A stretch of 64,000 nt of DNA from Thermobifida halotolerans (GTDB taxonomy: Bacteria > Actinomycetota > Actinomycetes > Streptosporangiales > Streptosporangiaceae): contig NZ_CP063196.1 of NCBI RefSeq assembly GCF_003574835.2, positions 2,542,001 to 2,606,000 of the forward strand, read 5' to 3'. This document shows positions 57,738-64,000 of the stretch, in pieces (within the stretch, counting starts at the first letter, position 1; the number at the start of each line of letters is the position of its first letter). Below the pieces are notes generated by a model. It saw only the letters and a list, made by a program, of their open reading frames with translations, had not been told where the DNA came from and searched no databases. The position numbers and the translations under genes were made by a program.

Positions 57738-59123
57738 TTATTCCCCGCCGCCGGCGGCGCCGCTGCGCCGCGGTTCCATACCGCCCCCGCTGCGGCCGGA
57801 CTCCTCCTCCCGCCCCTTGACCGGCGCGGTGGGCTGGGACTGCGCGGCCGCTCCGACCGGCGACCGCTGCGGCTCGCCCGCCTCCTTCTCGTCCCCGCGC
57901 CCCCGGGGCTCGGCCCCGGGGGCGGTGAACGGCCGGTTGCGCAGCAGCGCCGCCAGCACCGCGGCGATCGGCGTGGCCAGGAAGGCCCCGGTGATGCCGC
58001 CGATGATGGAGCCCACGGAGATGGCCAGCAGGACCACCGGCGAGGGCAGTTCCAGGGAGCGTCCGTAGATCCGGGGCGCGAAGATGTTGCTCTCCAGCTG
58101 CTGCACGGCGATGGTGCCCGCCAGGACGATCAGCGCGGCGATCCACCCCTTGACCACCAGCGCCACCAGCACCGAGATCAGTCCGGCGAGGAAGGCGCCG
58201 ATGACCGGGAGGAAGGCGCCGACGAAGGTCAGGACGACCAGGGGCATGACCAGGGAGAGGTCGTCGGGCCAGAAGACGCCGAACAGGACCGCGCCGATGC
58301 CGATCGCGTCGATGAGGCCGACAAGCGCGACGCCGCGCACGTAGCGACCCATGACGCCGTAGGTGACGTCCCCGCTGACCTGGAGGGCGTTGCGGGTGGG
58401 CCTGGGAAACAGCTCGCGCACCCACTTCGCCAGCTGGTCGCCCGAGTGGACGAAGTACACGGTCAGCACGATCACCAGGAGGAAGCCGACCAGCACCTCG
58501 CCGACCACCACCGCGCCCGACCAGGCTCCGCTGATCAGCTGGCTGCTGTTGCGCTGGATCCACTCCTGGGCCCTGGCAACCCAGTCGCTGATGAACTGGT
58601 CGTCCAGTCCCAGGTAGGCCGCGGCCTCCTGGAGCGTGGGGATCGACTGGTTGACGCTGGCGACGATGCCTTCGAACCCCGCGACCGCCGGCATCACGAT
58701 GAGGGTGATGACCCCGCCGAAGAACACGAGCCCGCCCAGCACGGTGATGGTCGTGGACAGCCCGCGCCCCATCCCCCGCCTGCGCAGCCACACGGTGGGC
58801 GGCATCAGCAGCGCGGTCACGAAGACCGCGAGGATGACGGGGATGACCACCACCTGGATGTAGGTGGCGGCCCACAGGATCAGCGCGACCACCACTCCGA
58901 TGACGAGCAGCCGCCAGGCGGTGTCGCTGACCTTGCGCAGCAGGTCGTCCTCCATCTCGGGCGGTGGCGGCGGGGGCTCCTCCACCACCACGCGGACCTC
59001 CCGTTCGGGCCGCCTCCCGCTCCTGGCGGTCCTCCCGAAGGGCCATCCGTTCGGCCAGTTCCAGCGCACCCCGATCTCCTCTTCCCGACGGCCGCGGTCC
59101 CGGTTCCCGCGCGCCCCGTCCAT
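57738..59123 (-). CDS. AI-2E family (PF01594) transporter
   Basis: This 461-residue membrane protein has a charged N-terminus (about residues 1-60) and about eight hydrophobic segments between 68 and 390, with the family's pattern LLVIGVVVALILWAATYIQV, then GRGLSTTITVLGGLVFFGGV. The conserved late segment is GAFLPVIGAFLAGLISVLVAL followed by IYGRSLELPSPVVLLAISVG. The C-terminal 75 residues are polar. Family members include AI-2 exporters and Na+/H+ antiporters, so the substrate is unknown. Confidence 0.88.
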   Translation of the reverse strand: MDGARGNRDRGRREEEIGVRWNWPNGWPFGRTARSGRRPEREVRVVVEEPPPPPPEMEDDLLRKVSDTAWRLLVIGVVVALILWAATYIQVVVIPVILAVFVTALLMPPTVWLRRRGMGRGLSTTITVLGGLVFFGGVITLIVMPAVAGFEGIVASVNQSIPTLQEAAAYLGLDDQFISDWVARAQEWIQRNSSQLISGAWSGAVVVGEVLVGFLLVIVLTVYFVHSGDQLAKWVRELFPRPTRNALQVSGDVTYGVMGRYVRGVALVGLIDAIGIGAVLFGVFWPDDLSLVMPLVVLTFVGAFLPVIGAFLAGLISVLVALVVKGWIAALIVLAGTIAVQQLESNIFAPRIYGRSLELPSPVVLLAISVGSIIGGITGAFLATPIAAVLAALLRNRPFTAPGAEPRGRGDEKEAGEPQRSPVGAAAQSQPTAPVKGREEESGRSGGGMEPRRSGAAGGGE

Positions 59124-59157
59124 CTTCGCACCTCACGGCCTGCGGTGTCCGGCGGTC

Positions 59158-59565
59158 TCAGATCCCCCAGGGACTGCGCCGTGATCCGGAGGGCACGATC
59201 TCGTTGCCGAACGGCGCCAGCGCGACCGGGATCATCTTGAGGGAGGCCCAGGCCATGGGGATGCCGATGATGGTGACCGCCAGCCCGATCGCGGTGACGA
59301 TGTGTTCGAGGACCAGCCACCATCCGGCCACGACGATCCAGATGACGTTGCCGGCGGTGCTGCCGCCGCCCGCGCCGGGCCTGCGCACGAGTTCCCGCCC
59401 GAACGGCCAGAGCGCGTAGTTGGCCATGCGGAAGGAGGCGACACCGAAGGGGATCGTCACGACCAGGATGTAGCAGATCACCCCGGCGAGGGCGTAGCCG
59501 ACGGCCAGCCAGAAGCCCGCGACGAACAGCCAGACGACATTGAGGACAAGACGCAGCAGAGCCAC
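59158..59565 (-). CDS. YccF-domain inner-membrane protein
   Basis: This 135-residue protein starts at GTG 59565. It has two copies of the YccF repeat, each with helices and a short motif: LNVVWLFVAGFWLAVGYALA with IPFGVASFRMANYALWPFGR, then VIWIVVAGWWLVLEHIVTAI with IPMAWASLKMIPVALAPFG. The family is widespread and of unknown function. The C-terminal REL/EIV motifs are typical. The start was chosen because GTG 59565 follows AAGGTGAG. Confidence 0.88.
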   Translation of the reverse strand: MALLRLVLNVVWLFVAGFWLAVGYALAGVICYILVVTIPFGVASFRMANYALWPFGRELVRRPGAGGGSTAGNVIWIVVAGWWLVLEHIVTAIGLAVTIIGIPMAWASLKMIPVALAPFGNEIVPSGSRRSPWGI

Positions 59566-60178
59566 GGGCTCACCTTTTCCCTCTCCGGTTCTCCGGTCGT
59601 TCCGCCTCCACGGATCCGCGGCCGGGCCTCGCAAGCTATGACGACGCGGCACCGCCCGCAGTTCCGGATTCGTTGCTCCATCTTCCCCGCGGAGCGGGGT
59701 TCCAACATCCGCGCCTCCCGCGGGACCGGGCGCGCCGAAGATGAATGTGATCCGGGTATCAGGCCCGGCCTCTGGCCAGAGGCCGGGAGGCCCCATACGA
59801 TGGACACCACCTGGCCGTGTGGCCCAGGTCATGCACATCCTCCGGGAATTCGGACACACTCCGACGCCTCCGGCGGCCGGAGAGATCCGATTTCGATAAC
59901 GGTTGGGCGAGTAATTTCCCTACCCCCGTGCGAAATCGGGAGCAGGGATGGCATGATTACGTACCGGCTCGCAGGGAGAGCGTTCCCATCGCCTCCGCAG
60001 CCTGTCGCGTGAGCACCTGCCGGTTCGGCGAATCTTCGCCAACGTGCTCTCAACCACACGGGAACACCCAAGCGGAGTACAGCGTTACTGCTGTGCTGGG
60101 TGCTTCACGCAGCTTTACCCGGTTTGTTCATCAGCTTGCACACAGCTTACAGCGATTTCATGTAGAGGTGGTTCAACC
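59566..60178. other. Divergent intergenic region, no gene seen
   Basis: About 610 bases between the YccF gene (-) and the whiB-like gene (+). It contains the 24-bp palindrome at 59764. The 120 bases before whiB are markedly less GC-rich, as expected for a promoter and leader. Reading frames here lack believable composition and ribosome sites. Confidence 0.55.
59764..59787. repeat. Perfect 24-bp palindrome
   Basis: The left arm CCCGGCCTCTGG (59764-59775) is exactly complementary to the right arm CCAGAGGCCGGG (59776-59787). It sits about 200 bp upstream of the YccF gene and 390 bp before whiB. It could be a regulator-binding site or a cruciform/hairpin. Confidence 0.8.
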
Positions 60179-60478
60179 ATGTCTCAGGTACGTCGGCAGG
60201 CCGCGCTGCGCCCCCGCCCGAGCTGGGGGTGGCAGGATGCCGCCGCGTGCCGGGGCGAGGACCTTGTGCTCTTCTTCGGCCCCGACGGCGAACGCCAGCC
60301 GGAGCGGGAGATCCGGGAGCGCAAGGCCAAGGAGATCTGCGCTCACTGCCCTGTCCGTACGGAGTGTCTCGACTACGCGATCTCGCGGCCCGAGAAGTAC
60401 GGAACCTGGGGTGGACTCAACGAGGACGAGCGCGCGTCCGAGCGCCGGCGCCGGATGCGCCGCGCCAACGCAGCCTGA
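60179..60478 (+). CDS. WhiB-family iron-sulfur regulator (WhiD/WhiB3-like)
   Basis: This 99-residue protein has the four conserved Cys that bind a [4Fe-4S] cluster: Cys24, Cys54, Cys57 and Cys63 (C-x29-C-x2-C-x5-C). The segment LFFGPDGERQPERE resembles WhiD and WhiB3. The G-x-WGG turn is YGTWGGLNEDER, followed by a basic DNA-binding tail (RRRRMRRANAA). Wbl proteins bind the principal sigma factor and act in development, redox response or antibiotic resistance. AGAGGTGG precedes ATG 60179. Confidence 0.9.
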   Translation: MSQVRRQAALRPRPSWGWQDAAACRGEDLVLFFGPDGERQPEREIRERKAKEICAHCPVRTECLDYAISRPEKYGTWGGLNEDERASERRRRMRRANAA

Positions 60479-60627
60479 TTCTGCCGCCGCCCCGGCTGGG
60501 AGTACTCTCTCACCGGTCCTCCCACACCGGCGATGATCGCCTGACCACAACGGTCGTTCACCGTGGCGCCCCGACGCTCCGCGTCGAGGGCGCCACGGTG
60601 TTGTTTGCGGGCTCTGACCGGTTCCGG

Positions 60628-61929
60628 TCACAGATGGCGGTCGAACCACTCGGCCGCGCGGACACCGACGCGGCGCCACTCCTCGGGCTGGTGGAGCAGT
60701 TGCTCGGCTCCCGCCACCACCTCCAGGTCCGTGGGAACGCTCAGCCGTCCCACCGTCCATTCGGCGAGTTCCCGCACGAAGGAGTCGGCGCCCTGCACGA
60801 GGACCAGCGTGGGCGCGCGCACCCGGGACAGCGCGTCCTCCGCCAGGTCGACGCGCCCCCCGTGGGTGACCACCGCCGACACGTCGTCGGGCAGTCGCGC
60901 GGCGGCGTCCAGCACCCCCGGTGCGGCCTTTCCCGTGCCGAGCAGTCCGACCGGGGCGTCGGCCACCGTGGGCGTGCGGCGCAGCCAGCGCACCCCGGCC
61001 GCCAACCGCTCCCCCAGGACCCCGGGCGCCGCCTCCGCCCGCTCCGCCCCCGTCTCGACCGGGGTGAGCAGGTCGAGCAGGAGCGTCGCGTAGCCGGCGG
61101 CGCGCAGCACGGTCCCGATCGCCTGGTTGTGGGGGGTGAGGCGGCCGTGTCCCGAGGCCAGGACCACCGTGCCGCGGACCACCGAGGGGACGACGAGGTC
61201 CCCGTCGAGCTCGGCGCCGCCCACGGGGACACGCGCCCGGTGGCGGGAGTCCCCCGCCTCCCCCAGGTCCCGGTGCTCCGCCAGCAGCGCGCTCACCTGC
61301 CCGTCGTCCAGTTCCCCGAAGTCGCGGTACCACCGCTCCAGGGAGTGGAAGTGGTCCGGCACGGCGAGCGCCACGATGTGGTCGGCCTCGGCGCGCAGGT
61401 TCTCCATCGCCGTGTCGGAGGCCACCGGAAGTCCCAGCACCACCCGCGCGGGACGTTGGCGGCGCACCATCCGCAGCGCCGCGCGGGCGGTGCCGCCGGT
61501 GGCCGCTCCGTCGTCCACCACGACCACGTCGCGTCCGGCCAGCCGGGGCATGGTGCGCGACCCCCGGTAGGCCCGGCGGCGGCGTTCGGTTCCGGAGCGC
61601 GCCTCGGCCACCACGTCGGAGAGCCGGTTGCGGGAGAGTCGGAGGCGGGCCAGCGCGGCGTCGTCGTAGCAGACGTGCCCGTCCTCGGTGACCGCGCCCA
61701 GTTCCACGCCGGGGTACTCGGGCAGCCCGATCCGGGCGACCACCGCCACGTCGAGCGGGGCGTGCAGGCGGCGGGCCAACTCCGCGCCGACCACCACCCC
61801 GCCCCTGGGCAGCGCGATGACGACGGGAGCGGTTCCCGCCACGGTACGCAGACGTTCGGCGAGCCGGTGCCCGGCCACGGTCCGGTCGGGAAACGGCAAC
61901 GATACGGGTAGCGGACTCACAGCGACCAC
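60628..61929 (-). CDS. Phosphoribosyltransferase-dienelactone hydrolase fusion, hydrolase site degenerate
   Basis: This is a 433-residue two-domain protein. Residues 1-215 are a phosphoribosyltransferase-like domain with the PRPP loop VVVVDDGAATGGTARAAL near 137 and VIALPRGGVVVGAELARRL near 37. Residues about 235-433 resemble dienelactone hydrolase: VVLASGHG, YATLLLDLLTPVE and APTLVLVQGADS, the last keeping the expected Asp. The nucleophile elbow reads LLGTGKAA instead of G-x-S-x-G, and the usual His region reads GAEQLLHQP instead of GATHLF. The hydrolase may therefore be inactive or altered. GTG 61929 or GTG 61920 are possible starts. The substrate is unknown. Confidence 0.82.
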   Translation of the reverse strand: MVAVSPLPVSLPFPDRTVAGHRLAERLRTVAGTAPVVIALPRGGVVVGAELARRLHAPLDVAVVARIGLPEYPGVELGAVTEDGHVCYDDAALARLRLSRNRLSDVVAEARSGTERRRRAYRGSRTMPRLAGRDVVVVDDGAATGGTARAALRMVRRQRPARVVLGLPVASDTAMENLRAEADHIVALAVPDHFHSLERWYRDFGELDDGQVSALLAEHRDLGEAGDSRHRARVPVGGAELDGDLVVPSVVRGTVVLASGHGRLTPHNQAIGTVLRAAGYATLLLDLLTPVETGAERAEAAPGVLGERLAAGVRWLRRTPTVADAPVGLLGTGKAAPGVLDAAARLPDDVSAVVTHGGRVDLAEDALSRVRAPTLVLVQGADSFVRELAEWTVGRLSVPTDLEVVAGAEQLLHQPEEWRRVGVRAAEWFDRHL

Positions 61930-61985
61930 CGCAGACTCGACAGGGTGAGCAGAGCGCTACAGCCCTACCCGCTCCGGGGCACCCG

Positions 61986-62606
61986 TCAACCCCCCGGCCC
62001 CGGCTGTTTTCCCCGCTCATCGGGTAAAGAACCGTTGACCGGGCCTCCCGGCTCCCCGGCTGTGCCCGCCAGCACCGACATCACCAGCGCGTCGTGGCGG
62101 CGGCCCTCCCACAGCAGGGCGTCGCGCAGGCGGCCCTCGACGGCGAAGCCGCAGGCGCGGTAGGCGGCGATGGCGCGCATGTTGAACGCGTAGACGCGCA
62201 GCCAGACGCGGTGCAGGCCCACGTGGTCGAAGGCGTGGCGCAGGATCAGCCGGGTGGCCTCCTGCCCCAGGCCGCGGCCGGTGAACTCGATGGCCGACAG
62301 CGCGATGCGGTAGGCGGCGCTCTCGTTGTGGGAGTCGATGTCCGTCAGGGACAGTTCGCCGTAGAAGCGGCCGTCGGGACGGCCGATGATGGCCAGGTCG
62401 AGCCGCTCGGGGTCGTCGGCACGGGTGCGGCACCACTCCTCGATCTCCGCGCGGTCGGGGACGCGGTGCGTGCCGGTGAGGCGCCGGATCTCGGGGTCGA
62501 GAGCCGACGAGTACAGGGCGTCGGCGTGCTCGGGGGCGAGGGGGACCAGTCGGACCCGCTCTCCCACGAGCACGGGTTTGTCTCGCAGCACGCTCACGTC
62601 GATCAC
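61986..62606 (-). CDS. GNAT-family N-acetyltransferase (RimJ/RimL-like)
   Basis: This 206-residue acetyltransferase of the Acetyltransf_3 type has VRLVPLAPEHADALYSSALD near the start, YRIALSAIEFTGRGLGQEAT containing the acetyl-CoA pyrophosphate-binding R-G-x-G-x-E/A loop, and VYAFNMRAIAAYRACGFAVE, the typical late beta5 segment. RimJ-like enzymes acetylate protein N-termini or small amines; the target is not known here. The start is uncertain: GTG 62606 is favoured because GAGGGGG lies upstream; GTG 62624 is in frame. Confidence 0.85.
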   Translation of the reverse strand: MIDVSVLRDKPVLVGERVRLVPLAPEHADALYSSALDPEIRRLTGTHRVPDRAEIEEWCRTRADDPERLDLAIIGRPDGRFYGELSLTDIDSHNESAAYRIALSAIEFTGRGLGQEATRLILRHAFDHVGLHRVWLRVYAFNMRAIAAYRACGFAVEGRLRDALLWEGRRHDALVMSVLAGTAGEPGGPVNGSLPDERGKQPGPGG

Positions 62607-62788
62607 CGAGGCAGGCCCCCTCACCGCGCGAAGATACGCAGAATCTCTGTCTAACGCGGGAAATTTCGTTCACGCAACTCCCGACGGCGGCTCTAGGCTC
62701 ACCGGCAGGAACCGCGCGTCGCGTCCTCCGGAGGACGCGACGCGCGAGCCGCGTCCCGAACCGTCCGTCGGCCCGTCCGGAGGTCTTC

Positions 62789-63985
62789 TTGTCCGATTAT
62801 CCGCCGCTTTCCGTCGGGCCGGGCGCCGAGGCGCGGCGGGCACGGCGCGCCGTCGTCGGACTGTTCGCGGTCAACGGCCTCACCTACTCCTCCCTGGTGC
62901 CGTGGCTGCCCGCGATCAAGAACCAACTGGAGTTGTCCAACGCCGCCCTGGGCACGGCCATCGCCGCCATGCCGCTGGGCGCGCTGCTGACCGGCATGCT
63001 GGCGGGGCCGCTCATCGCCGGGTTCGGCAGCGGGCGGACCGCGGCGGTCACCGGGCCGCTGGCGGCCTGGACGCTGCCGGTGGCGGCGCTGGCGCCGAAC
63101 TGGTGGGTGCTGGCAGCGGCGCTGTTCGCGGCGGGCTGCGCGGACACCTGGTGCGACTCGGCGATGAACGCGCATGGGCTGCGCGTGCAGCGCCGCTACG
63201 GCCGCAGCATCGTCAACACCTTCCACGCGGTGTGGAGCGTCGCGGCGGTCGCGGGCGGACTGCTGGGGTCGGCGATGATCGGACTCGGGGTGCCGATGCC
63301 GGTCCACCTGACGGGGGTGGCGGTGGCGCTCACCGCGGTCTCGGCGATGGCGTCGCGGCTGCTGCTGGACGGCCCGGAGCACGCCGAGCGGTCCGACGGC
63401 CACGGCCCGGCGGGCCTGCCCCGGCGTCCGACCGCCGGAGCGCTGGGACTGGTGGCCGCGCTCGGTGTGCTGCTGATGCTGGCGGGCGCGGTCGAGGACG
63501 CGGCGGCCTCGTGGGGCGCGGTCTACCTGCGCGACGAGATCGGCGCGGCGACCTTCCTCGTCGGCCTGCCGTTCGTGGCCTGCCAGGCGATGATGACGCT
63601 GGGCAGGACGGTGGGCGACCGGATGACCGACGCCTTCGGCGCGGTCGCCGTGGCCCGGTCGGGCCTGCTGCTGTCGGCGGCGGGGCTGGGCGCGGCGCTG
63701 CTGCTGCCGGGAACGGCGACGACCGTGGTCGGCTTCGGTCTGTGCGGGCTGGGGGTGGCCACCCTGTTCCCGCTGGCGCTGGCCGCGGCGGGCGAGATCC
63801 CGGGGGTACGCAGCGGGGACGGCGTGGCCGCGGTGTCCTGGCTGGCGCGGCTGGGGTTCCTGGGCTTCCCGCCCCTGGTGGGCCTGGTCGCCGACGCCGC
63901 CTCGCTGCGGGTGGGCCTGGCCGTCTTCCCGGTCGCCGCCCTGGCCGCGGCCGCGCTGGCGTGGAGCCTGCGGCCACGGTCCTGA
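62789..63985 (+). CDS. MFS transporter, YbjJ-like (paralogue of 2751)
   Basis: This 398-residue, 12-helix major facilitator protein starts at TTG 62789 with GGAGG 5 nt upstream. It shares landmarks with the protein encoded at 2751: the N-terminal ARRAVVGLFAVNGLTYSSLV, LRVQRRYGRSIVNTFHAVWS near residue 130, EDAAASWGAVYLRDE near 232 and the late GVATLFPLALAAAGE. The ends of both proteins are Ala-rich. The substrate is unknown; sugar or weak-acid export are plausible guesses for the family. Confidence 0.87.
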   Translation: MSDYPPLSVGPGAEARRARRAVVGLFAVNGLTYSSLVPWLPAIKNQLELSNAALGTAIAAMPLGALLTGMLAGPLIAGFGSGRTAAVTGPLAAWTLPVAALAPNWWVLAAALFAAGCADTWCDSAMNAHGLRVQRRYGRSIVNTFHAVWSVAAVAGGLLGSAMIGLGVPMPVHLTGVAVALTAVSAMASRLLLDGPEHAERSDGHGPAGLPRRPTAGALGLVAALGVLLMLAGAVEDAAASWGAVYLRDEIGAATFLVGLPFVACQAMMTLGRTVGDRMTDAFGAVAVARSGLLLSAAGLGAALLLPGTATTVVGFGLCGLGVATLFPLALAAAGEIPGVRSGDGVAAVSWLARLGFLGFPPLVGLVADAASLRVGLAVFPVAALAAAALAWSLRPRS

Positions 63986-64000
63986 CGCCGCGGCCCGCGC

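Overview
The window is high-GC actinomycete DNA (about 70% G+C by eye). It has many GTG and TTG starts, DtxR/IdeR-type iron boxes, a WhiB-family protein, a conserved small actinobacterial HTH protein and mycothiol-era housekeeping families. The large locus at 19.6-48.2 kb has the gene order and adenylation-domain codes expected for fuscachelin, the catechol/hydroxamate siderophore of Thermobifida fusca. The source is therefore probably a Thermobifida-like member of the Nocardiopsaceae. No rRNA, tRNA or CRISPR array was recognised.

Layout. 0-5 kb: a HicB-like/HTH protein, a polyprenol-phosphate mannosyltransferase, two DeoR-type regulators around a YbjJ-like MFS transporter, and a 59-residue membrane protein. 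5-10.4 kb: a Sfp-type phosphopantetheinyl transferase; then a compact operon of prolyl oligopeptidase, 37-residue acidic peptide and JmjC/cupin oxygenase, which looks like an undescribed RiPP pathway; then an iron-box-controlled FhuF-type ferric siderophore reductase. 10.4-19.6 kb is accessory DNA: small membrane proteins, two lipoproteins, a decayed gene copy, a distinctly lower-GC four-gene operon of membrane/coiled-coil proteins (12.7-15.4 kb), and a four-gene operon of membrane proteins coupled by 4-nt overlaps (16.5-18.7 kb).

19.6-48.2 kb is the fuscachelin-type siderophore locus, all on the minus strand. From its promoter end it reads: four enzymes that make and activate 2,3-dihydroxybenzoate (fscA-D), ornithine N-hydroxylase (fscE), aryl carrier protein (fscF), three NRPSs (fscG: Arg-Gly-Gly; fscH: Ser; fscI: N-hydroxy-Orn plus thioesterase), a siderophore-binding lipoprotein (fscJ), an MbtH protein, panD, an EntS-like exporter and a siderophore-interacting reductase. 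Iron boxes sit before fscA, fscJ and the exporter gene, and a fourth precedes the FhuF gene. The PPTase at 5 kb probably primes the carrier domains.

48.2-49.1 kb holds no gene but has an 85-bp inverted repeat (74/85 matches) with about 330 bp between the arms. 49.1-64 kb is mainly housekeeping: a DUF1980/permease pair, a medium-chain reductase, a DEAD-box helicase, an enoyl-CoA hydratase-like protein, an ABC-F ATPase, an AI-2E-type membrane protein, YccF, a WhiB-like regulator, a phosphoribosyltransferase-hydrolase fusion whose hydrolase active site looks lost, a GNAT acetyltransferase and a second YbjJ-like MFS protein.

The most interesting candidate for a new system is the peptide operon at 5.95-9.39 kb. 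The precursor has a thiopeptide-like leader, no Cys, an Asp/Ser/Thr/Gly-rich core and a single proline that a prolyl oligopeptidase could use as its cleavage site. A JmjC hydroxylase follows after a strong palindrome, and an iron-regulated reductase lies next door.
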